A program made the position numbers and the translations under genes. Under the pieces are notes generated by a model. It worked only from the letters and a program-made list of their open reading frames with translations, searched no databases and was not told the DNA's origin. Below, in pieces: positions 44,474 through 51,348 of a stretch of 64,000 nt of DNA (positions within the stretch are counted from its first letter, which is position 1; every line of letters begins with the position of its first letter). The stretch is from the NCBI GenBank assembly GCA_030619925.1, contig JAUXAL010000004.1, positions 18,661 through 82,660 of the forward strand, written 5' to 3'. The stretch comes from Phycisphaerae bacterium (GTDB taxonomy: Bacteria > Planctomycetota > Phycisphaerae > Sedimentisphaerales > Anaerobacaceae).

Positions 44474-44593
44474 CTAATCGAGGTTGTGTTTATTGTTGTG
44501 TTTGTTTACGTACTGAATTCTTTGTGTTAATTCGTCTTCGGAAAAACAAAAGCGTTTGTCGTAACCCCTGGTCCAGATACGGCCCTTACCAAT
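44474..44593 (-). pseudogene. Y1 (IS200-like/RAYT) transposase C-terminal remnant
   Basis: Minus-strand reading GRIWTRGYDKRFCFSEDELT then QRIQYVNKHNNKHNLD-stop resembles the end of REP-associated tyrosine transposases (xVWxRGYxKxFxFxExxLxxxIxYVxxHN). The catalytic HUH and Tyr parts are missing. It joins a different transposase start at about 44590. Confidence 0.5.
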
Positions 44594-44649
44594 GCCCAGT
44601 AAGTATGCTGCTTGCCGTTCTTTTTACGTTTACAACGCCGCAAAAACAT
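44587..44649 (-). pseudogene. IS1634-like transposase N-terminal remnant
   Basis: Reads MFLRRCKRKKNGKQHTYWAL followed by V and a break in similarity. MFxRRxxRxKxGKxHxYWxLVE is the usual start of IS1634/IS4-type transposases. Only about 21 residues remain, abutting the IS200-like remnant, so one element probably landed in or recombined with another. Confidence 0.5.
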
Positions 44650-44769
44650 TTGCCATCCTTGACTGTCCCTATCATCAACAGTCATAAGAATCGCAAGTTT
44701 TCACGGCTGTGCAAGTGGGTAGGTCTTCACTACATCGGGTTTGCCAACTGTAAGGCCAAGTGGCGAGGC

Positions 44770-44967
44770 CTAATCGTGGATTTCATACCGAATTTTTTTT
44801 TTATCTTCCCGCAACTGCGTAACTTGGGCTAACATATGCAATCCACACTGCCCCAGGTTACGGAAATAGAAAAGCATGGAAAACTCACAATCCCCGATCC
44901 CTCGACTCACTGCCGGTCTTTCTATATCAAGTCTCCCCCTTGCCAATATTTCTTGGACCACTTCCAC
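44770..44967 (-). pseudogene. Unidentified gene fragment
   Basis: A 65-residue open stretch (LVEVVQEILARGRLDIERPA, then VSRGIGDCEFSMLFYFRNLG and QCGLHMLAQVTQLREDKKKI) with protein-like composition, ending RYEIHD-stop. No ribosome site and no extension upstream. I do not recognise the family. It lies in a 1.1-kb region (44265-45424) made of gene scraps. Confidence 0.3.
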
Positions 44968-45144
44968 CAGCCTTCGAGGCCCAGTGTGCGCGCACGAAAC
45001 ATGCCCTTTTGGGGCTTGTTCAGCGTTTGCCTGATTCTTGGCCAGTTGTCGTAAATGCTTATCAATACTGATTTAACCTCAATTTCCATGAAATTGAGAA
45101 AAGGTGACTTCTTAACTATTTGTTCAAACGCCGTTGATCAGAGT

Positions 45145-45252
45145 TTCATTGCCTGGGTTTGTGTAACCGCAATTAGCAAAAGCCAGGAGATTGACAAGGT
45201 CATGGGACTGAAGCTCGGTGCGGACGATTCCGGAATATCGATTCGAAGTTGA
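45145..45252 (+). pseudogene. Response-regulator receiver-domain fragment
   Basis: Reads WVCVTAISKSQEIDKVMGLK then LGADDSGISIRS-stop. The pattern VTA...EIDKVxGLxLGADD is from the second half of OmpR/PhoB-type receiver domains, where the family continues Y(I/L)TKPF. The phosphorylated Asp and the DNA-binding domain are absent. It is a remnant. Confidence 0.55.
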
Positions 45253-45424
45253 CCCAAGAAACACAAACTTCTCCTACCCCTCTGCGCAACTCAAGAAAAG
45301 TTGTCGAAATCTCCGCAGGTAGTGTTCAGTTCTTTCGTTCAATTTATGGATTTGTGGCTACGACGTGCTTCAGAGGCCAGTTACAGCATTATCAGAAAAA
45401 CTGTTCTCGTAAAGGAGAGAAAGG

Positions 45425-46238
45425 CATGAGCAATAAAACCAAGGAACCATTTAATCGCAGGGCATTCGTTTCGGTTTTGACGGGTTTCTCGTTTGTATTA
45501 ATGGCCGTTACTGGGCTGGTTTTGTTCTTTACCCCTTCTTGCCGAATCGCTCGCGACACGTCCTGGGCTATTTGGGGGCATGACAAGGATCAATGGGTAG
45601 CTGTTCATGTGTGGTTTAGCATAGCATTTGTAGTGGCATCGCTGTTCCACGTTTACCTTAACTGGTCTGTTCTGACCAACTACTTCAAGACGAAACTCCG
45701 GCAGGGTCTTGCGTTTCGGGCTGAATGGATTTTGGCTTTGGTCATATGTTGCATTGTTTACGCTGGGACTGTTTATGAGGCGGCGCCTTTTTCATCGCTC
45801 ATAGCCTGGAAAGAAACTTTCAAGCACGGTGCGGACGCCAAAGGACAACAAGGCGATGGCTGGCGCGGAGGCAGAGCAGGCGGACACCAGCTTGGAAATC
45901 ACCCCGGTTCCCTCGAGGGGCATCTGGCAAGCAGGGCGCAGGATTTGAACGGGCACGGCAGTAATTACCAGCAGAGGCATTCGGGACAAGAGCAACAGCA
46001 GGTTGGATTTTGCGAAGAAGGCCAGGCGCAGGTGCGGGGCCCGGGCGCAGCCCAGGGCGGGATGGGGCATAAAACTCTCAGGCAGTTCTGCAACGATGAA
46101 AGGATTGAGCTTTCTTGGGCATTATCGCGTCTGCGAAATGAAGGTTTTACGGCCCGAGAGACAATGACAATGCGAGAAATAGCTGATGGGGCTGGCATAC
46201 ATCCGCGTGAACTCCGCGCTGTTCTGCAGGCCAGGTGA
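45425..46238 (+). CDS. DUF4405 membrane protein with Gly/Gln-rich linker
   Basis: A 270-residue protein after a strong AAAGGAG. Residues 10-135 hold about four membrane helices: RRAFVSVLTGFSFVLMAVTG, then KDQWVAVHVWFSIAFVVASL with HVYLNW, and AEWILALVICCIVYAGTVYE. Membrane His residues of DUF4405/cytochrome-b-like proteins are visible in VHVWF and FHVYLNW, so heme binding is possible. Then a hydrophilic linker rich in Gly, His and Gln, and a C-terminal helical domain (KTLRQFCNDERIELSWALSR, then MTMREIADGAGIHPRELRAV) frequent in such proteins. It may be a quinone-linked membrane redox component. Confidence 0.82.
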
Positions 46239-46273
46239 CAGTGTTCGCTGTCGCCGCTTGCTGCCGGGGTCGA

Positions 46274-47149
46274 CTAAGAACCGCCCTGGATTCGTCGGCA
46301 CAGGCCAATCAACCACTTCTGCTGCTCAACGGTAAGGTACGGCCGTAGCACCAGCACGTGCTCGGCAATTCGCCTTTCGATCCAACTGTATGTCGAGATG
46401 AACTTTTCTATCTGCTGCAGCAACTCAACATCACCACTGTTGGGATTTTCGAACATGGACAAGAGCTTCTCCCTTTCGGTCACAAGGGCATCGCGCAAAT
46501 TCATAGAATTGGCTTCGAAGTCTGGATCCTTTTCCTGTAATAGCTTGGCTTGCTCCTCATCAAGCCTCAATCTGCGTGCCAACCTGTCCCTGACTCTCAG
46601 ACGTAGTCCGTAACCACCTCCGTTTCCCCGGCCAGCACCACCGCGACGTCCGTACCCATAACCCCGACCACCCGGCCCGCCCCCACCGATACCGTTTCGC
46701 CTGCCGCCTCCACCAGCCCGACCACCCAGTCTGCTGATCGGTCCTCTCACAGTCTCAGCGCAAAGGTGCATCAGGTAATCTCGGTTGCTTGCCGGCAGTT
46801 TACCGCGAAGTTCGACCACATGTTCGCCTACTCGTCTTATCAGATGCTCATGTGCCCCAATGACATCTTCAGTGTGCCCCAGAACAACCTCATTCGGTGT
46901 GCACGGATCCTCCAGTGCCAACGCGAGGGATTTCTGCTGTGCCGCAAGATTCTTAATAAGTCCATCCAACTCCTCATCAAATTTCTCCTCCAGTTCGATG
47001 GCGGCGCGGGATGCGTCACTCAGCCACTGTCCTGATGGCCTGTGCTCTGTCTTTTGATCGCTGAGTGCCGTTAAGCGGGCGTTGAAAAACGAGATAGCTC
47101 CACAAGCAAACGCAACTATCGCAAGCACTGCTGTTCTTTTTCGATTCAT
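46274..47149 (-). CDS. Periplasmic CnrX/ZraP/Spy-like protein with two copies of the domain
   Basis: A 291-residue protein anchored by MNRKRTAVLAIVAFACGAIS. Residues 30-145 and 200-285 are two helical segments resembling LTxxQ/heavy-metal-sensor domains (for example EVVLGHTEDVIGAHEHLIRR, then YLMHLCAETVRG; and DVELLQQIEKFISTYSWIER, then LRPYLTVEQQKWLIGLCRRI). A Gly/Arg-rich linker, mostly Gly, Arg and Tyr, joins them at 150-195. The start overlaps the anti-sigma stop as ATGA. In CnrYXH-type systems such a periplasmic protein senses metal and controls the anti-sigma factor; I infer a like role. The internal duplication is unusual. Confidence 0.75.
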   Translation of the reverse strand: MNRKRTAVLAIVAFACGAISFFNARLTALSDQKTEHRPSGQWLSDASRAAIELEEKFDEELDGLIKNLAAQQKSLALALEDPCTPNEVVLGHTEDVIGAHEHLIRRVGEHVVELRGKLPASNRDYLMHLCAETVRGPISRLGGRAGGGGRRNGIGGGGPGGRGYGYGRRGGAGRGNGGGYGLRLRVRDRLARRLRLDEEQAKLLQEKDPDFEANSMNLRDALVTEREKLLSMFENPNSGDVELLQQIEKFISTYSWIERRIAEHVLVLRPYLTVEQQKWLIGLCRRIQGGS

Positions 47150-47625
47150 CGCTCCTCCCCCATATTCGACGAGTCGTCCTCTAATATCAGCCATGCCAAC
47201 TCGCTCGACCATTCCAGACCCAGTGCCGCGAGATATGCTGGCCCGTTTTCTGAGGCCGCGGCCCTCGGCGTATGCCCTCTAACGCTGTACTTGCCCAGCT
47301 GGTGTCCAACGCCGACGGCAATGATAATGGATGCCGCCACGCGGACCACCGCCGGCAGAAACCCTATCTGCATATCACGAGCGATCTTGTGTTGTTGTTG
47401 ACCTCGTTCTGCCTCCTTAGCCAGGGCCGTGATTCTCTCCGCCACATCGTGATCGGCTGTATCAACATCCCATTGCCCAAGTGCATTCCACATCTTAGCA
47501 GCTTCCCGCCAGCGTTCGGAACACTCCTTGCATGCCGCTATGTGTTCTCGTACCTCTTCGTCTCTGGACGCTGTTAGTTTGCCAGCCACATATTCTATCA
47601 ATTCGATGTCATTTACGTGTTTCAT
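47146..47625 (-). CDS. Membrane anti-sigma factor with zinc-finger-like domain
   Basis: A 159-residue protein starting MKHVNDIELIEYVAGKLTAS. The ZAS-type anti-sigma motif is HIAACKECSERWREAAKMW (H..xC..C), preceded by DEEVREHI. Residues about 87-105 are a membrane helix (IGFLPAVVRVAASIIIAVGV). It should hold the ECF sigma factor encoded just upstream inactive at the membrane until the periplasmic partner transmits a signal. The sigma gene ends 47 bases earlier. The downstream gene overlaps by four bases. Confidence 0.85.
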   Translation of the reverse strand: MKHVNDIELIEYVAGKLTASRDEEVREHIAACKECSERWREAAKMWNALGQWDVDTADHDVAERITALAKEAERGQQQHKIARDMQIGFLPAVVRVAASIIIAVGVGHQLGKYSVRGHTPRAAASENGPAYLAALGLEWSSELAWLILEDDSSNMGEER

Positions 47626-47672
47626 TATACTTACCCATACTTTAAACGGTCTCAAAGCCTAAAAACTGCGGA

Positions 47673-48230
47673 CTATTCAACAAAATATTTCATTTTATCC
47701 AACTTTTCTCGCAGATTTGCATACGCTCTAACCAGCAGCGATTCGACTGCCGACTTAGTCCAGCCCGTTACTTCGCCGATCTCTGCGTGACTCAAGCCAT
47801 CGTACCGATGTAGTATCACCGCCAGCCGCTGGCGCTCTGGCAGCTCATTAACGGCTGTTTTTACCAATTCCGCAACTTCCTTTCTTTCAGCGGCGTTACA
47901 GTCCGATTCGGCCAGTACTGCCTGGCCCGCCTCCTCCAGCGATACTGCAGTCTTAGCTTGCTTGCGTTGTTCATCGAAGCAAAGGTTTATGACAATACGG
48001 TAGAGCCAAGTCGTGAACTTGGCTTTCGGCTTGTAGTGTTTCGCTGCCCTATAAACCCGCAAGAACGTTTCCTGAGCAACATCTTCAGCTCTGTGCCAAT
48101 CCCTGAGGACACGGTAAGAGAGCGACAAAACCTTGTCCTGATGTCTCCTTACTAGATCACCAAGGGCGGACATATCGCCCGCGGCGAGACGAGTCATCAG
48201 TTCAGTGTCATTAGGCTTGTCACTTGTCAT
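47673..48230 (-). CDS. ECF-type RNA polymerase sigma factor
   Basis: A 185-residue sigma factor. Region 2 reads DLVRRHQDKVLSLSYRVLRD, then AEDVAQETFLRVYRAAKHYK and FTTWLYRIVINLCFDEQRKQ; region 4 reads ELPERQRLAVILHRYDGLSH then AEIGEVTGWTKSAVESLLVR. This is a typical ECF protein, and the gene order sigma, anti-sigma, periplasmic sensor matches metal- or envelope-stress systems such as CnrH. It is divergent from the Gly/Cys-rich protein gene. A palindrome with a GGAAC core in the 490-base gap is a candidate promoter element for autocontrol. Confidence 0.92.
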   Translation of the reverse strand: MTSDKPNDTELMTRLAAGDMSALGDLVRRHQDKVLSLSYRVLRDWHRAEDVAQETFLRVYRAAKHYKPKAKFTTWLYRIVINLCFDEQRKQAKTAVSLEEAGQAVLAESDCNAAERKEVAELVKTAVNELPERQRLAVILHRYDGLSHAEIGEVTGWTKSAVESLLVRAYANLREKLDKMKYFVE

Positions 48231-48723
48231 GACAGAGATTCAACTCCTGGACCTTGTCAAAAACACATGTCTTTATACTACTTCTATGCATTCGAGTTCA
48301 ATCAAAAATTTTTCAAGAAAGACCGCAGGCTTGAGTTGGCTCAGTCAGTTAAAGGGATGACTGTAGAAGGTTCCGGAACCGTGTAAGAACGACTCGGCCA
48401 TGGTTAGTTTCGACCGAACGCATGGGCCAGTGCAGCAATAGGTGTGAAATCCAAAGAACTCAGGTGTAATCTGGGGCTTTGCCCTGAAACGGCGTCACTG
48501 ATACGGAAAGTTCTGGATGCGGTGTTGAATAAATTGCATAGTCGAACATTTTTTTGAATAGAAGCCAAAAATTACCCGCAGGTCTTAACACCTTGTCTTC
48601 GTTAAATATGTGGACGTGCAAAACTCGAGAGTTGCGATTCCACTTGATAAGAAAGAAAAGAAGAATCAGCATTGCTTCGCAATGAGAATCAAACTGAAAC
48701 GATATGAATTAAGGAGAACAAAA
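48231..48723. other. Divergent control region between sigma factor and Gly/Cys-rich gene
   Basis: No gene is seen in about 490 bases. It holds the perfect 12-base palindrome GGTTCCGGAACC at 48369-48380; GGAAC is the usual -35 core of ECF promoters, and the palindrome offers it on both strands. No clear -10 is certain. The Gly/Cys-rich gene has its AAGGAG ribosome site at 48713-48718. Confidence 0.5.
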
Positions 48724-49515
48724 ATGAGAACGAAAATGTCAATAGGTATCATTCTGGCTGCCGTTGTTGCAATTGGGCTTACCGCCGTCTCTGCAAACGG
48801 GCAGGCATCTGAGACCCGTAGAGCCGCCCGGAGAGACCGACGGCTTCAGGCACTTGCCTCTCTCGACGCGCCTGTTGACCCACAACTACCCGGCTATGGC
48901 GAGCCCAGAGGTGAAGGTCGTGGACGCGGAACCGGAGCAGGCAATTGGAGCGGTCGTCCCGTAGCTCAACGTGGCAGACTTGGTGGTTGCAGCGACTGTG
49001 GTGGCGGTGGTCAAGGGTGTGGAACCACCGGCGGCAATTGCAGCTGCAGCGGTTGTTCCGGAGCTCAATGTGGCAGACTTGGTGGTTGCAGCGACTGTGG
49101 TGGTGGTCAAGGCCGTGGAGCCGTCGGAGGTAATTGCAGTTGCAGTGGTTGTTCCGGAGCTCAATCTGGCAGGCTTAGTGGCTGCAGCGACTGCGGTGGT
49201 GGTGGTCGAGGCTGTGGAACCGTCAGAGGCAATTGCAGCTGCAGCGGTTGTTCCGGAGCTCAATCTGGCAGGCTTAGTGGCTGCAGCGACTGTGGCGGCG
49301 GTGGTCAAGGCCGTGGAGCCGTCAGAGGCAATTGGAGCGGTCGCTTCGGAGGCCAACATGGCAGGCTTAGTGGCTGCAGCGACTGTGGTGGTGGTCAAGG
49401 CCATGGGGCCGGTAGAGGCAATTGGGGTGGTTGTCCCGGAGCCCAACGTGGTAGAGGCTACGGTCGAAACTATGCTCGTAACTTTGCTCCGCAGAATAGA
49501 GGAGGATGCCGCTGA
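48724..49515 (+). CDS. Secreted Gly/Cys-rich tandem-repeat protein
   Basis: A 263-residue protein with a signal peptide (MRTKMSIGIILAAVVAIGLT then AVSANGQA). From residue about 75 on it is built of five repeats of 25-35 residues, each with GRL(S/G)GCSDCGGG, then RG(N/C)-type GNCSCSGCSGAQ. CxxC and CxCxxC pairs recur throughout, giving over 25 cysteines. The C-terminal tail turns to GRNYARNFAPQNRGGCR. The cysteine spacing suits soft-metal binding, or a cross-linked surface layer. The location beside an ECF/metal-sensor operon supports metal binding; no family is recognised. The DNA repeats keep other frames open too, but only this frame has a signal peptide and ribosome site. Confidence 0.8.
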   Translation: MRTKMSIGIILAAVVAIGLTAVSANGQASETRRAARRDRRLQALASLDAPVDPQLPGYGEPRGEGRGRGTGAGNWSGRPVAQRGRLGGCSDCGGGGQGCGTTGGNCSCSGCSGAQCGRLGGCSDCGGGQGRGAVGGNCSCSGCSGAQSGRLSGCSDCGGGGRGCGTVRGNCSCSGCSGAQSGRLSGCSDCGGGGQGRGAVRGNWSGRFGGQHGRLSGCSDCGGGQGHGAGRGNWGGCPGAQRGRGYGRNYARNFAPQNRGGCR

Positions 49516-49842
49516 GAAAAACTCGTACATCGGTAGTAGTGTTTCGCTCTGCAGCAAGGTGGGATTACCCATCTTGCTGCAGACTGTATTATAGTGAGAC
49601 CTTGTATCGCCTTCTGGCCATGAAAGCCGAGAACACAAACTCGATGGAACCGTGAGTGTAAAGAATAGTTTTTTCAAGAAAGTTTTCTTTCACTATCCAC
49701 ACTGGCAGATAACTGTTTTATAAACGGACAAAGCTGCATTTCTGTGCCGAAAACGGAGTTTCTCAGCCTTTCCTGAGATTTAAGCAGCAATAGGAATTGC
49801 CTCAGCCGCAGTTTAGAGGCCATGATTTTGTAGATACTTGAA
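49516..49842. other. Intergenic stretch without a gene
   Basis: About 330 bases between the Gly/Cys-rich gene and the arsR promoter. No convincing frame or strong terminator; a weakly paired TTTCTCAGCCTTTCCTGAGA segment near 49760 might fold. Confidence 0.5.
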
Positions 49843-49871
49843 TTGACAGGCCGAGAGAATTATATTAGTAT
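49843..49871 (+). promoter_or_regulatory. Promoter and possible operator of arsR-like gene
   Basis: TTGACA at 49843-49848, 17-base spacer, TAGTAT at 49866-49871, about 30 bases before the start codon. The overlapping AATTATATTAGTATATTAG is AT-rich with imperfect dyad symmetry and could be the operator for the ArsR protein itself. Confidence 0.6.
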
Positions 49872-49901
49872 ATTAGCGTCCACTAAAGTAAAGTGAGAAG
49901 C

Positions 49902-50183
49902 ATGAGTAAGACCTCAGATTTAGCTTATGTTTGTAAGATTTTGTCCGTAGGTACACGGGTCCGGATTCTTCAATTGTTGAAGGGTCGCGCTCTTTGTGTA
50001 GGAGCCCTTTCGGCCCGGTTAGACGTTACACAAGGAGCTGTCTCGCAGCACTTGAGAATTCTCAGAGACGCAGATTTGGTTGTGGCCGAGAAACGTGGGT
50101 ACTTCGTCCACTATCAGCTGAACGAGAGGACGCTAAGTAAATGGAAGAGTATGGTGGACAGGTTACTCACAACCAATGCTTAG
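49902..50183 (+). CDS. ArsR-family transcriptional repressor
   Basis: A 93-residue winged-helix protein starting MSKTSDLAYVCKILSVGTRV. The recognition region reads CVGALSARLDVTQGAVSQHL then RILRDADLVVAEKRGYFVHY, typical of ArsR/SmtB proteins. A Cys is present at the helix-3 position (LCVGAL) and another near the N terminus (VCKIL), but the classical ELCVCDL metal site is not complete, so the inducer is uncertain. A few codons upstream lies a GTG. It opens a cluster with a Cys/His-rich peptide and a heavy-metal-chelation-domain protein. Confidence 0.9.
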   Translation: MSKTSDLAYVCKILSVGTRVRILQLLKGRALCVGALSARLDVTQGAVSQHLRILRDADLVVAEKRGYFVHYQLNERTLSKWKSMVDRLLTTNA

Positions 50184-50228
50184 TCCTTTGACCACAATAT
50201 TTAATGACATATCGAAAGGCCAAGAGAC

Positions 50229-50366
50229 ATGTGTGAAGGCAAGAAAACATGCCAGAAACCAGAAGAACCTGCTGGCAAGCCTCATGATTGCTTGCCTGAG
50301 CATGTCCGAAAATGCCACGGAGACGTCGGCGAACATCCGTGCGTCAAGAGAGCCAAAAAGAAATAG
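50229..50366 (+). CDS. Small Cys/His-rich protein, likely metal-binding
   Basis: A 45-residue protein: MCEGKKTCQKPEEPAGKPHD then CLPEHVRKCHGDVGEHPCVK and RAKKK. It has five Cys and four His, in C-x5-C, C-x7-CH and C patterns, and a basic tail. It begins 45 bases after arsR and ends 70 bases before the DUF364 gene, in the same direction. I recall similar tiny proteins beside metal-related genes, but have no named family. A weak GAAAGG precedes the ATG. Its composition is far from random for this DNA, which supports it being real. Confidence 0.65.
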   Translation: MCEGKKTCQKPEEPAGKPHDCLPEHVRKCHGDVGEHPCVKRAKKK

Positions 50367-50436
50367 CGTTGGGACTGGTAAGTGGCTGGATGCATCATGC
50401 TGTTGCCAGCCATAACTCCTGTCCGTGAGATATCCC

Positions 50437-51180
50437 ATGAGCATTTTGGAAAAAGCCAAGAATGAATTCATCCGTGTCTGCAACGAGCGAAGCCTCGATC
50501 TGAATCAGGCCGTCATTATCCATCCCTTACTACCTCGTGATGCCATCGGAGATGCGGAGGGCGATTTCGTAATCAAGAAGGGCAAAGAGTATGTGATTGA
50601 GGCCACATTCGAAAACACATGTGGGCAAGCCTTTACCGGCACACCCTGCGAGTGGAGCGGAACGTTAGAAGAGTTATTGTCTCTGGAGTTGTCGGATATA
50701 AGCAACCGAGGCATCTTTGTGTCCGCTATGAACGCGGTACTGCGTACTCTTGGCGTGGCGACCGGCACAATCCACTGTCGTGATGAAGACCCAACCAACT
50801 GCGGTCCCGAGATTGCAGGACAACTTAAGGCCCGCTTCGGATCCAAACGATTTGGCCTTGTTGGCCTTCAGCCGGCCATTTTGAAAGGTCTTACAAACCA
50901 TTTTGCCCCAGAGTTTGTTCGTGTCGTGGATCTTAACCCTGACAACATCGGCAGTCTGAAATTTGGCGTCGAAATCTGGGATGGACAAACCGATCTGCGG
51001 CGTCTCGTGGAATGGTCGGAGGTTGGCTTGGCCACGGGGTCCAGCATTGTCAACGGTACCATCGACGAGGTCATTCGATGTTTCAAAGATGATGGGAAAC
51101 CTCTGGTGTTCTTCGGCAACACCATCTCCGGTGCAGCGGCCCTATTGGACATAGATCGCATCTGCCCGTTTGGGCGTTGA
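50437..51180 (+). CDS. DUF364 putative heavy-metal chelation domain protein
   Basis: A 247-residue protein. LVGLQPAILKGLTNHFAPEF, VRVVDLNPDNIGSLKFGVEI and VGLATGSSIVNGTIDEVIRC match the C-terminal Rossmann-like part of DUF364 (heavy-metal chelation family); the N-terminal half has EYVIEATFENTCGQAFTGTP, an enolase-N-like region as in that family. DUF364 proteins are found near nitrogenase-like and metal-transport genes; the reaction is not established. The ATG at MSILEKAKNEFIR was chosen over a GTG four codons earlier. It follows arsR and the small Cys/His protein. Confidence 0.85.
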   Translation: MSILEKAKNEFIRVCNERSLDLNQAVIIHPLLPRDAIGDAEGDFVIKKGKEYVIEATFENTCGQAFTGTPCEWSGTLEELLSLELSDISNRGIFVSAMNAVLRTLGVATGTIHCRDEDPTNCGPEIAGQLKARFGSKRFGLVGLQPAILKGLTNHFAPEFVRVVDLNPDNIGSLKFGVEIWDGQTDLRRLVEWSEVGLATGSSIVNGTIDEVIRCFKDDGKPLVFFGNTISGAAALLDIDRICPFGR

Positions 51181-51348
51181 ACGTGCTTGTTTGGATCGTA
51201 TGAGTTAAGTCTTCGCGAATTAGCAGGTTTGAGGCCAGCTTTCTACAAGGACGTCAGCCTGCTCGCCTTGCCCACAAAATACCCAACGCCCAACCGTTAT
51301 GAAAATCTAATTGTTGCGGAAACCATTCCTATGTGGTACAAATAAATC

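Noticed and set aside
44389-44832. Plus-strand frame of 147 codons in the region of gene scraps
   Set aside because: It overlaps the minus-strand transposase remnants, which explain the sequence better, and shows no motif.
48971-49594. Ala/Val-rich frame of about 200 codons overlapping the Gly/Cys-rich gene
   Set aside because: It is a frame-shifted reading of the tandem repeats without a signal peptide or ribosome site; the Gly/Cys frame has both.
48886-49677. Thr/Ala-rich minus-strand frame of about 260 codons over the same repeats
   Set aside because: Low-complexity antisense reading caused by the repeat composition; no start context and no recognisable protein.
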